This document shows, piece by piece, positions 7,659 through 15,260 of a stretch of 34,732 bases of DNA. A program made the translations under genes and the position numbers. The notes beneath the pieces were generated by a model. That model did no database searches. It saw only the letters and a list, made by a program, of their open reading frames with translations, and was not told the DNA's origin. Each line of letters opens with the position of its first letter. The first letter of the stretch is position 1. Source of the stretch: Myxococcales bacterium (GTDB taxonomy: Bacteria > Myxococcota_A > Polyangia > Polyangiales > Polyangiaceae); the NCBI GenBank assembly GCA_025351875.1, contig JANXVA010000138.1:1-34732 (forward strand), read 5' to 3'.

Positions 7659-8747
7659 ATGCCGAGGCGGCACAGGCCGGGTGCGACCGCGACCAGCGTC
7701 GTGGCCCATATCGAGGAGGTCGTCGTCGCCACGAGCGGCGAGGACGCCTTCGAGCTCGTGTTTGCCGTCGCCGCCGCGAGGGTCATCGGCAAGACCCAGG
7801 CGACCTCTCGGGCGATCGCCAAGGTCAGGCGCGCGCATCCTGAGCTCTCCATCGCGATGCCGCGTGACGACAACGAGGAGCTGGTCGCGAGAGTCGATGC
7901 GCTTCTCGCTCGCGAGCTCGAGGGCGGTGACGGCCGGCTCCAGGCGCTCGATGCCGTCTTCGAGTCGCTCGTGCCGCGCGTCGCGAAGGGCGACAAGGGG
8001 CAGTTCTTCACGCCAAGGCACGTCGTCGACTTCGTCGTGAAGGCGCTCGCGCCGAGGGCACGCGAGGTCGTGGTCGATCCGGCGTGCGGCTCGGGCGCCT
8101 TCCTCGCGCACGCCCGCGCGCTGGCGGCGGTGAAGACCTTCGGGTCGGACGTCGACCCGCGGGCGATCCGCGTGGCGCGCCTCGTCGCGCTCTCGCAGGG
8201 CCGCGATCCTGCGACCATCGTTCGCGCTGACGGGCTGCGCGGGCCGAAGCCGCCGAAGGCGAACGTCGTCGCGACGAACCCTCCGTTCGCCGGCCGCGCC
8301 GATGCTACTGGCTTCGAGGTCGCGCGCACGGTGCGCACGCCCGAGCGCGACGTGCTCTTCCTCGAGCGCGCGCTCGACCTCCTTCGCCCCGGCGGCCGCC
8401 TCGGCATCGTGCTTCCCTACAACAAGGCAGCCGGCGCTTCGTTCGCCGGAATGCGCCGGTGGCTCGTGGAGCGCGCGCGCGTCTACGCGGTGGTCGGCCT
8501 GCCACGCGAGACCTTCCTCCCGCACACGTCGCAGCGGACGTTCGTGCTCTTCGCGAAGCGCCGTGGTCCAGGAGAGCCCCCGGACGGGCGCGAGCGCGCG
8601 ATCTTCGCGATCAGCGAGCGGGCGGGGAAGGACTCTGCGGGTCACCCGATCGCCCGCCGCGGAGGAGGCGTCGGCCTCGACCACGACCTCGACGAGGTCC
8701 TCGACGTGCTCGTGCCGTTCCTCACGGCGCAAGGATTCGCGTCGTGA
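7659..8747 (+). CDS. HsdM-like N6-adenine DNA methyltransferase
   Basis: A 362-residue type I-like modification subunit. An N-terminal helical region (about 12-110) is followed by GQFFTPRHVVDFVV (114-127), the AdoMet motif I DPACGSGAF (140-148) and the catalytic NPPF (207-210), the gamma-class adenine methyltransferase signature. After these come LDLLRPGGRLGIVLPYN and a C-terminal helical end. It is shorter than classical HsdM (around 500 aa). The frame is open further upstream, but the ATG at 7659 directly precedes conserved sequence and follows the patatin stop by 28 bp. Its TGA overlaps the GTG of the specificity gene. No HsdR helicase-nuclease is present in the window, so it may be an orphan methylase or part of an unusual system. 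Confidence 0.88.
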   Translation: MPRRHRPGATATSVVAHIEEVVVATSGEDAFELVFAVAAARVIGKTQATSRAIAKVRRAHPELSIAMPRDDNEELVARVDALLARELEGGDGRLQALDAVFESLVPRVAKGDKGQFFTPRHVVDFVVKALAPRAREVVVDPACGSGAFLAHARALAAVKTFGSDVDPRAIRVARLVALSQGRDPATIVRADGLRGPKPPKANVVATNPPFAGRADATGFEVARTVRTPERDVLFLERALDLLRPGGRLGIVLPYNKAAGASFAGMRRWLVERARVYAVVGLPRETFLPHTSQRTFVLFAKRRGPGEPPDGRERAIFAISERAGKDSAGHPIARRGGGVGLDHDLDEVLDVLVPFLTAQGFAS

Positions 8748-9391
8748 AGTTCGCCGTTCGGACGCTCGGCGACCTCGCGCCGGACTACGTGCTCGCGCCG
8801 GAGCGACACGTCGTCGCCGCGGGGGCAGCGCACGCCGCCGCGAGCGTCGCCGGAGTGCCGCTGGGAGAGTTGGTCGTCGAGCGTCGCGAGCGTATCGATC
8901 CCGTCACGGCTGGCGGCGCCGTCGTGCTGGACACCTCGCACGCGCGCGATGGAGTGCTCGACGTCGCGGGCGCCCTCCGCGACGGCGCGGGCGGTAAGAG
9001 CGCGAAGAAGCGCGCGCTGGAAGGCGACCTCGTCGTGTCGCGGCTTCGCCCCTATTTGCGGCAGATCGCGCTCGTTCATCCGAGCGCGCTCGCGCGTGCG
9101 CAGGGACGACTGCTCGCGCTGTCGACCGAGTTCTACGTCCTGGCGCCGCGCGCCCCGGGGGAGGATCTCGCGTTCCTCGTTCCGTTCCTCCTCTCCGCGG
9201 AGGTGCAGCGCGCGCTCGCGTGCGCGCAGGAAGGCGGTCACCACCCGCGCGTGCCGCGCTCTTCGTTGTTCGCCATCCATGTGCCGCGCTCGCTCCTCCG
9301 CACGCGCGCGAAGACCTCGCGCGCCGTCAGCGACGCGCTCGGCGACACTTACGCCGCGTCGTCGCGCTGGCGAGCTCTGCTCGAGCCCTGA
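8744..9391 (+). CDS. HsdS-like specificity protein with one target-recognition domain
   Basis: A 215-residue protein starting at a GTG overlapping the methyltransferase stop (GTGA), which strongly suggests the two form a complex. It has the shape of one type I target-recognition domain: VPLGELVVERRERIDP at the start, EGDLVVSRLRPYLRQIA in the middle, LSTEFYVLAPR, and the end motif EGGHHPRVPRSSLFAIHVPRSLL, comparable to the region where HsdS domains pass into the conserved coiled coil. Full HsdS has two such domains (around 400 aa), so this half-size protein may dimerise and recognise a palindromic or half site. A long coiled coil is not evident. The rhomboid gene converges from the other side with a 12-bp gap. 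Confidence 0.75.
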   Translation: MKFAVRTLGDLAPDYVLAPERHVVAAGAAHAAASVAGVPLGELVVERRERIDPVTAGGAVVLDTSHARDGVLDVAGALRDGAGGKSAKKRALEGDLVVSRLRPYLRQIALVHPSALARAQGRLLALSTEFYVLAPRAPGEDLAFLVPFLLSAEVQRALACAQEGGHHPRVPRSSLFAIHVPRSLLRTRAKTSRAVSDALGDTYAASSRWRALLEP

Positions 9392-9403
9392 GCGTGAGGG
9401 CGT

Positions 9404-10489
9404 TCAGCGAAGGCGCGGCGTGGGTCGATCGCTGTTCGGATCCCAGCACTCGCGGGCGATCTCAGTGCTCTCGGCGCGGATGCTCCGGTTCTGTGGGTCC
9501 ATCTGGATCGCGCGCCGGATCGCGGCGCGCGCGCGGTCGCAGTGTCCCTCCTGCAGCGCAGCGTCGGCGGCACGCATCCGCTCCTCGACATCCATGAAGA
9601 GGAAGGGATCGGTGCGGTTGCGGACGTACACCGTGACGCCAGCTGCGAGCACCACGGCAATCGACATCGTCAGCACGGTGCGCTGCGCTCTGCGCGCGTA
9701 CGTGAACCCGCGCTGCCACGTGGCGGCTACGATGGCCCCGCCGATCGCGCCGCCGATGTGAGCCGCGTTGTCGATCTGAGAGATGTGAGCCGCGTTGTCG
9801 TTCTGAGTGAGCCTGGGCATGACGGCGCGAATCAAACCGATGAGAAAGATGAGCCCGAGCCATCGACCCATTCCAATGGTGAGCTCGCCGCGCCAACCTC
9901 CGGTCCGCACACCGACGACGGTCGCCGCGGCGATGAGTCCGCACAACGCGCCGGACGCGCCGACGCTTACCGTGTGCCCGAAGAACCGACCCCAGATCGC
10001 GCTCGACGCGCTGCCGACGATCCCGGCCACGAGATAGAGCGGGAAGAATCGCGCCGACCCGATCGCGCGCTCGAGCAACGGCCCCACCTGCCAGAGCACG
10101 AGCATGTTGAGGGCGAGGTGCAGGATCGATAGGTGGAGGAAGCACGCGGTCACGAGCGTTTCGATCCGGTTGTCGGAGATCGTGAACCACGAGTCGTTCG
10201 CACCGAGCCATCGCAGGACCGACTCCGGCATGCCGAGCGCGTGCCGAGCACCACCGGCGAGGTAGACCTGCGCCGCGAAGACGCCGACGTTCACGGCGAC
10301 GAGCGCTCCCGCAACAGGGGCTCCCGTGAACCCTCCTGTGACGCCGCCCGCCGGCTCGGCGCCGCCTTCGAGCTCGGTCTTCGGCGCCGCTCCTTCGCTC
10401 ACAGCGAGGTTGTACGCACCCTCGGAGGGGTTTGCACGCGCTCGCCACTCGACGCCCAGGCGTGTCAACCAAGTTGCCGGAATTGCCAT
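9404..10489 (-). CDS. Rhomboid-family intramembrane serine protease with duplicated His motif
   Basis: A 361-residue polytopic protein. Residues 1-55 are a polar N-terminus; the rhomboid core has FLHLSILHLALNMLVLW (HxxxN at 124-128), SVGASGALCG with catalytic Ser179 in GASG, and the catalytic His region. That last motif occurs twice in tandem: DNAAHI at 231-236 (His235) and 240-245 (His244), the second followed by GGAIGG as in ordinary rhomboids, so His244 is the likelier partner of Ser179. After the last membrane helix a soluble tail (about 300-361) has a TPR-like pattern (AADAALQEGHCDRARAAIRRAI). The enzyme cleaves transmembrane substrates within the inner membrane; the substrate is unknown. 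The ATG at 10489 is divergent from the diguanylate cyclase gene. Confidence 0.85.
   Translation of the reverse strand: MAIPATWLTRLGVEWRARANPSEGAYNLAVSEGAAPKTELEGGAEPAGGVTGGFTGAPVAGALVAVNVGVFAAQVYLAGGARHALGMPESVLRWLGANDSWFTISDNRIETLVTACFLHLSILHLALNMLVLWQVGPLLERAIGSARFFPLYLVAGIVGSASSAIWGRFFGHTVSVGASGALCGLIAAATVVGVRTGGWRGELTIGMGRWLGLIFLIGLIRAVMPRLTQNDNAAHISQIDNAAHIGGAIGGAIVAATWQRGFTYARRAQRTVLTMSIAVVLAAGVTVYVRNRTDPFLFMDVEERMRAADAALQEGHCDRARAAIRRAIQMDPQNRSIRAESTEIARECWDPNSDRPTPRLR
9755..9808. repeat. 27-bp tandem duplication inside the rhomboid gene
   Basis: Two adjacent 27-bp units (9755-9781 and 9782-9808) match at 25 of 27 positions. They keep the frame and duplicate nine codons around the catalytic histidine (DNAAHI repeated). 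Confidence 0.9.
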
Positions 10490-10531
10490 GTGTTTGGCCG
10501 CCTCGTCGCGACCCTGATACCCGGAGATGAG

Positions 10532-12664
10532 ATGGATTCTCTGGTCCGCGCGTCTCTGCTGCTCCGGCGGATCTTCCGGATGGGCTACGGGACCGCGCTG
10601 ACGTGTGGGCTCGCGGCCTACGTGGTCCTCGGCGGCGCGACCGCTCCGCTCGGACCGCTCCCGGTCGTCCTCGGTCTGGTCTGGGCGCTCCTCCTCGTGA
10701 AGCGCCTCCGCGCGAAGCTCCGCCTCACCGGCGACGCCAAGTTCGCCCTCGATTTCGAGCTCGGCGCGCTGCTCGCCGTCGGCCTCGACGCGGCGCTCCT
10801 CCGCTTCGACGGCACGCTCTCTGGTCGGTTCTCGCCGGCGACGTACGTGCTCGTCGCTCTCGTCGCGTCGTTCGGGCGGCCGGCCCCCGGCCTGGCGGTG
10901 GTCGCATGGGTCGTCGCTCTCGACGCGGCGATCCGTCACAAGACGCTCGGGGAGTCGAGCTGGGAGGCCCTGGCGACGCAGGCCGGCTTCGCGTTTGCGT
11001 TCGCGCTCCTCAACTTGCTCCTCCTACGCGCCGAAGTGGCGCGGATCCGGATCACGGCCCGCGCTCGCGTCGAGCGCGAGCTCGAGCGCCTTCGTGACGA
11101 CGCTCGTAGCTATCGGCTGCTCGGGGCCGGCGATGTCGCCGCCCAGAAGGAGGACGCCGAGGAGCGGCTGGCGCGCTCGAGCGTCGAGGAGATTCACCAG
11201 TCCGTGCACTATGCGCTGGAGCTGCTCCGTCGCTGCCTCGATCTCCACACCGCCGTTCTCCTCTGGCGCACCGACTCGGGCACGCACCTCCGCATCAGCG
11301 AGCTCTCGACCGCGTCCGACGAGATCCACGACGCGCCGTTCTCGATCGGCGACGGCGTGCTCGCCGCGGTCATCGCGAAGAAGGAGGCGGTGCTCCTCTC
11401 GAACCTCCGCCCCTCGTACAAGGTGCCGTACTACGCAAGCGCCTGCCCGGTGCGCGCGCTCGCGGCGATTCCGGTGATTGACGACGGCATCGTCCGCGGC
11501 GTCCTCGCCCTCGACCGCGTCGAGAACCGCGCGTTCACACCCCACGAGCACGAGCTCATCGCCCAGGCGGCGCGCTACTGTCTCCGGGCGATCCAGAACG
11601 AGCGCGTCTTCGTGCAGCTGGAGCGGGCGAAGGTGGAGCAAGGCAAGCTCTATCGCGCCGCACAGGCGCTCGGCGCCGCGATGTCCGAGAAGGACGTCGT
11701 CCACGCCGGCGTGCGCGCCGCGCGCGAGATCGCCAGCTTCGAGCTCGCCGCCGTCACCATCTGGGACGAGACGACGAAGATGCACGAGGTCTGCGCCGCG
11801 CGGAGCGAGGGTGGGGAGATCGAGGACCTCGTCGGCCAGCGCTTCAAGCAGAACACCGGCCTCGTCTCCATGGTCGTCACCAACCGCTTCCCCCTCCCGT
11901 ACAAAGGCGAGTTCGACCCGGCGCACCAGGTCGTCCTGTCGAAACGGCTGCCCTGGCCGAATATTCCCTCGCTCCTCGTGCTTCCGCTCCTGCACCACGG
12001 GCGCCCCCTCGGAACGCTCATCCTCGGTGCGAAGCGCCGGCACGCGTTCGGCGACACGGTCCGGCCCACGCTGGAGGTCCTCGCGAGCCACCTCGCTGTC
12101 AGCCTCTCGAACGCTCGCATGGTCCACAAGCTCGAGACCATGGCCACGACGGACGGCCTCACCGGTCTCCTCAACAAGCGCGCGATGCTCGACCAGGCCG
12201 CCGCGAAGGTCGCCGCCGCGACGCGCTTCGGCCGCAAGCTCTCCGTCCTCATCACGGACATCGACTGGTTCAAGAAGGTCAACGACACGCACGGCCACGA
12301 CATCGGTGACGTCGTCATCAAGGGGCTCGCCGACATCCTCGAGCGCACGAAGCGGGCCACCGACGTCGTCGCGCGCTTCGGCGGCGAGGAGTTCGTGATC
12401 CTCTGCGAGCAGACCGACGAGGCCGGCGCAGCGCTCCTCGGCGAACGTATCCGCGAGGAGCTCGAGAAGACGGTCTTCAACACGCCGTCCGGTCCGCTCT
12501 CGGTGACGTGCTCGGTCGGCAGTGCGACCTTTCCCGAGGCCGGACGGACCTGGGAGGAGCTCTTCAAGGGGGCCGACGAGGCGCTCTACTGCTCGAAGCG
12601 TACCGGTCGGAATCGGGTCACCGCCTGGGCGCCGGTGTCGATCTCGCGCATCAAAGCCGGCTGA
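10532..12664 (+). CDS. Membrane GAF-GAF-GGDEF diguanylate cyclase
   Basis: A 710-residue signalling protein that should make cyclic di-GMP. Residues about 10-165 contain several hydrophobic helices, followed by a charged linker or coiled coil (ITARARVERELERLRDDARSY). Two GAF-like domains follow (about 215-365 and 373-530; the first includes YASACPVRALAAIPV, the second IPSLLVLPLLHHGRPLGTLILG). The GGDEF domain starts at TTDGLTGLLNKRAM, has ITDIDWFKKVNDTHGHDIGD for Mg-GTP, and the active-site GGEEF at 617-621, intact and therefore probably active. RATD at 608-611, exactly five residues before GGEEF, is the product-inhibition I-site. The frame is open upstream, but the ATG at 10532 begins just before the first hydrophobic helix. 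It is divergent from the rhomboid gene (42 bp between starts). Confidence 0.92.
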   Translation: MDSLVRASLLLRRIFRMGYGTALTCGLAAYVVLGGATAPLGPLPVVLGLVWALLLVKRLRAKLRLTGDAKFALDFELGALLAVGLDAALLRFDGTLSGRFSPATYVLVALVASFGRPAPGLAVVAWVVALDAAIRHKTLGESSWEALATQAGFAFAFALLNLLLLRAEVARIRITARARVERELERLRDDARSYRLLGAGDVAAQKEDAEERLARSSVEEIHQSVHYALELLRRCLDLHTAVLLWRTDSGTHLRISELSTASDEIHDAPFSIGDGVLAAVIAKKEAVLLSNLRPSYKVPYYASACPVRALAAIPVIDDGIVRGVLALDRVENRAFTPHEHELIAQAARYCLRAIQNERVFVQLERAKVEQGKLYRAAQALGAAMSEKDVVHAGVRAAREIASFELAAVTIWDETTKMHEVCAARSEGGEIEDLVGQRFKQNTGLVSMVVTNRFPLPYKGEFDPAHQVVLSKRLPWPNIPSLLVLPLLHHGRPLGTLILGAKRRHAFGDTVRPTLEVLASHLAVSLSNARMVHKLETMATTDGLTGLLNKRAMLDQAAAKVAAATRFGRKLSVLITDIDWFKKVNDTHGHDIGDVVIKGLADILERTKRATDVVARFGGEEFVILCEQTDEAGAALLGERIREELEKTVFNTPSGPLSVTCSVGSATFPEAGRTWEELFKGADEALYCSKRTGRNRVTAWAPVSISRIKAG

Positions 12665-12726
12665 TTCGGGCCTCCGGCCATGCGGGCCTGGACAGCCTCG
12701 CCGTGCGTGGTCATCATCGTCGCACC

Positions 12727-13077
12727 ATGAGCGACGACAAGCCGAAGCCGGTCGACGACCTTAAGCAGGGTCTGAACCTCCTCTTCCGTGCGGCCAAAGG
12801 TGCCGTCGACCGGATCCCCACCGACAAGATCGAGGGGGCCATGAGGGACGGCGCGAAGGAGGTCGGCAAAGCGTTCGAGACCGTCGCGACGGAGATCGAC
12901 AAGGTCGTCACGAACGTGACGACGCGGCCGGGCTCGACCCCGCCGCCTCACCCTCCCGCGGCCGCCGCCCCCGAAGCGGGGACCGAGGCCAAGAAGGAAG
13001 ACCAGCCTCCGCCGCGCTACGACGACGCGTACGCGCCGGAGCCGCCTGCGCCGGGCAAGGGTCCACGCATCGGCTGA
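12727..13077 (+). CDS. Small helical protein with Pro-rich tail, unknown
   Basis: A 116-residue protein starting ATGAGCGACGAC. Residues 9-65 are an amphipathic helical stretch (DLKQGLNLLFRAAKGAVDRI, GAMRDGAKEVGKAFETVATEID), followed by a low-complexity Pro/Ala tail (about 68-116) ending PPAPGKGPRIG. No signal peptide or membrane segment, so cytoplasmic. I do not recognise a named family; small proteins of this design are frequent in myxobacteria. It follows the diguanylate cyclase by 62 bp on the same strand and could be co-transcribed with it. Confidence 0.7.
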   Translation: MSDDKPKPVDDLKQGLNLLFRAAKGAVDRIPTDKIEGAMRDGAKEVGKAFETVATEIDKVVTNVTTRPGSTPPPHPPAAAAPEAGTEAKKEDQPPPRYDDAYAPEPPAPGKGPRIG

Positions 13078-13102
13078 CGGTCTCTGCGGGGCTACAGCAG
13101 AC

Positions 13103-13753
13103 CTAGAACGTGCGACCCGCCGCGCAGATGTTCTCGGTCGCGCGTGCGTAGTTGTCCTTCGCGAACTGCGTGAGGGTCGGCACGTCCACGCAGTCGGCCT
13201 TGTAGGTGATGCCCCACGCGGCGGCCGCAATGGGGGCGTCGAGCCTGGGGAACGGCGCAATCACGACGCGAACGCGGATCGCTGGGTCGCACGTGGGGTC
13301 GGTCGGCATCGCGTCGCGGATCTTGCGGAGCGCGTCGATCGTCACCTTGCAGGCGTCGGTCGCGGGGTCGCACTTGTAGAGGAGCGCGATCGCGCCGTGC
13401 TCGAGGCTGTGGACGAGGTAGCCCTCGTCGAGCGGCGCGCTGTACTCCTGGAAATTCGCCCACACCGGGTAGTGCGGGCCGCTGCAAGGCGGGTTCGAGT
13501 TGTACGTGATGACCGTGCCCTCGGGGACATGCGTGCCCGCGATGAGCTCGGGCGTCTCGATCGTCACGGGGCACGAGGCTGCCGGGTGGATCGGCCCCGG
13601 CAGTCGGCGATCGGCGCCGCCGTCTGCTGCGGTGCTCCCGCCCTCGCTGCTGCTGCTGCACGCAAGTGCGAGCGCGGTGGCCGCGAGGCCGAAGCCGAAG
13701 CCGCCGAACAGCATGCGAATCGCGCGCAGAGGGGGCCTCACGGCGCGAACCAT
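13103..13753 (-). CDS. DUF3105-domain lipoprotein
   Basis: A 216-residue lipoprotein. Arg-rich N-region (MVRAVRPPLRAIR), hydrophobic core, and ALALAC lipobox followed by SSSSEGGSTAADGG. The mature part matches the DUF3105 pattern: NPPCSGPHYPVWANF, then GYLVHSLEHGAIALLYKC, with conserved His residues in GPHYP and HSLEHG that look like a metal or active site. Paired cysteines (CDPATDAC, CDPAIR, CVDVP, ICAAG) suggest disulfides. The family is widespread in actinobacteria and myxobacteria and has no established biochemical role. An upstream frame extension overlaps the neighbouring gene; the ATG at 13753 gives a proper signal peptide. It is transcribed divergently from the BrkB gene (74 bp between starts). 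Confidence 0.85.
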   Translation of the reverse strand: MVRAVRPPLRAIRMLFGGFGFGLAATALALACSSSSEGGSTAADGGADRRLPGPIHPAASCPVTIETPELIAGTHVPEGTVITYNSNPPCSGPHYPVWANFQEYSAPLDEGYLVHSLEHGAIALLYKCDPATDACKVTIDALRKIRDAMPTDPTCDPAIRVRVVIAPFPRLDAPIAAAAWGITYKADCVDVPTLTQFAKDNYARATENICAAGRTF

Positions 13754-13827
13754 ACTGCGAGGCGCTCGAGCACGCCACGTGTCCGTTTGACGAGCGACGC
13801 GAAGCCGCGTCTCCTGAGGGCGTCTCG

Positions 13828-14922
13828 ATGCAAAGTGCGACGCCTCCCTCGCCCGACGATGAGCTCGTTGCGTCATCACGAGGCCCCGCTCCGGTTCGTC
13901 ACCCACGCGGTCGTCTCGCGCCGCCGCTCGCCAAGGACGCAGCACGCTGGAAGCGCATCGCGCGCGCCGTGCACCGGCTCGGTCACGGGCTGGCGCTGCA
14001 CGACGTACTCATCGCCGCGCCCGCCATGGCGTTTCACTTCTTCCTGAGCCTCCTGCCGCTGCTCGTGTTCGTCGGCTACGTCGTCGGTCTCATCGCGCGG
14101 CGTCGCGGCGTCGACGCCGTGCTCTCGCCGTTGCTCGACAACCTGCCCGGCACCACCGAGGACGTCGTGAAGAAGGAGGTCGAGCGCCTCGCCGGGGGCG
14201 CGGGCGCGGCGCTCGGTCCAGTCGCCGCCGCGACGTTCCTCTGGATTGCGTCGGGCGGAACGCATGGGCTGATGAACGCCGTCGAGACCGTGATCGGCGC
14301 GCCTCGTCGTCCCTGGTGGAAGAAGCGCTTGCTGTCGCTCGCGTGGGTCGTCGCTTCGCTCGGCGCGTTCGCGCTGGCCGCGCTCGCGCTCGTGCAGTGG
14401 GACAGCGTCATGCATCCGCGCGAACCACGGCCCGTCGCGGCCGCGACCTCGACCGATAGGTTTCTCAGGCCGAGCGGGGCCGTCGTGCCGTCGAGCTCGA
14501 GCACGCGAACGCCGGACGACTCCACCGCGAGCACTCCTCACGTTCAGCAGAGCGATTCTTCGGGACCGGAGACCGTGCGTCGGCGTCGGCAGCAGATCGT
14601 CCGCAGCGGGGGCGAGCGTATGCTCGCGCTCGCGCTCTCGGTGCTCTTCGCCACGGCCGTGCTCGCAACCTTCTATCGTTTTTCGGTCCATCATCCGAAG
14701 CGAGTCGCGCGACGCGTGCTGCCGGGTTCAGTGCTCGCCGTCGTTCTCTGGATGATGATCTCCTGGGCGTTCGGTCTCTACGTCAGCACGCTCGCCGAGT
14801 ACGCCGTGTTCTACGGGAGCCTCGCGGCGGTCGCCGTGCTGCTCGTGTGGCTCTGGTTGACGAGCTTGGCGATCCTCGTCGGCGCCGAGCTGAACTCGCA
14901 GCTCGAAGGCCTGCGCGACTGA
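13828..14922 (+). CDS. YihY/BrkB-family inner-membrane protein
   Basis: A 364-residue polytopic protein. After a polar N-terminus (1-55), the family core appears: LHDVLIAAPAMAFHFFLSLLPLLVFVGYVVGL, GTTEDVVKKEVERLAGG, FLWIASGGTHGLMNAVETVIG, then helices including SWAFGLYVSTLAEYAVFYGS and the closing VWLWLTSLAILVGAELN. About six membrane helices are present as usual. Residues about 195-262 form an unusual polar insertion rich in Ser/Thr/Pro/Arg (STDRFLRPSG, SSSSTRTPDDSTAST, RRRRQQIVRSGG) between two helices, longer than in typical members (about 290 aa). Function in the family is unsettled; the older ribonuclease BN label is wrong. It is followed by the imperfect hairpin at 14933-14989. Confidence 0.87.
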   Translation: MQSATPPSPDDELVASSRGPAPVRHPRGRLAPPLAKDAARWKRIARAVHRLGHGLALHDVLIAAPAMAFHFFLSLLPLLVFVGYVVGLIARRRGVDAVLSPLLDNLPGTTEDVVKKEVERLAGGAGAALGPVAAATFLWIASGGTHGLMNAVETVIGAPRRPWWKKRLLSLAWVVASLGAFALAALALVQWDSVMHPREPRPVAAATSTDRFLRPSGAVVPSSSSTRTPDDSTASTPHVQQSDSSGPETVRRRRQQIVRSGGERMLALALSVLFATAVLATFYRFSVHHPKRVARRVLPGSVLAVVLWMMISWAFGLYVSTLAEYAVFYGSLAAVAVLLVWLWLTSLAILVGAELNSQLEGLRD

Positions 14923-15260
14923 CAGTAGCGCCGGTGTAGCAGCGCTCGTTTTTGGGTCCTTGACGCTTAAGGATCGAGCGTGCTGCGCCGTGGATCATGG
15001 CGGAGGTGAGAGGCGAAGACGTCTGACGTGCACGTCGTGGTGCGCGTTGGATCCATGCGCACATACATCCGATGAGAGACGTCGTCGCACACCGTAGGCC
15101 TATTTTATCGGCGTTAAATCGTCGTGAAGGCCTCGCACACGTCATCGCGATCGTGCACCATTGTTGTGAAGCGAGAGGCAGTGCGACTGCCCGCAGTTCT
15201 CGCGAAATGGACATGACGAAGCACCCCCTTTCGAGCTTCTCCAGAGTCGCTGCGCATTCG
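14923..15260. other. Intergenic region with palindromes and an AT-rich island
   Basis: 338 bp without a convincing gene. It holds the long bulged hairpin at 14933-14989, a perfect 12-bp palindrome GACGTGCACGTC (15025-15036), and an AT-rich stretch (TATTTTAT at about 15101-15108) flanked by two AGGCCT sites (15096-15101 and 15128-15133). The AT-rich part is the best place for the promoter of the protease gene, but no clear -35/-10 pair is seen. The protease frame is open from 15072, so part of this stretch could be coding if an earlier start is used. Confidence 0.55.
14933..14989 (+). terminator. Long bulged hairpin after the BrkB gene
   Basis: The left arm 14933-14948 (GGTGTAGCAGCGCTCG) pairs with the right arm 14975-14989 (CGAGCGTGCTGCGCC) over 15 pairs, two of them G-U, with one bulged G. 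Inside, TCCTT and AAGGA can form a second short stem. It starts 10 nt after the BrkB stop and lacks a T-tract after the right arm. It could be a factor-assisted terminator, an mRNA 3' stabiliser or a small structured RNA. Confidence 0.5.

Noticed and set aside
6383..8407. A long minus-strand open frame continuing from the propeller remnant
   Set aside because: It lies antisense to patatin and hsdM; its sequence has no domain and only the part below 6382 has protein sense.
10133..10531. N-terminal extension of the diguanylate cyclase
   Set aside because: It is antisense to the rhomboid gene and without domain features; the membrane helices start right after the ATG at 10532.
14933..15120. A possible tRNA gene in the long intergenic region
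   Set aside because: The fold is a single bulged hairpin; no cloverleaf, TTCGA-type T-loop or acceptor stem was found.
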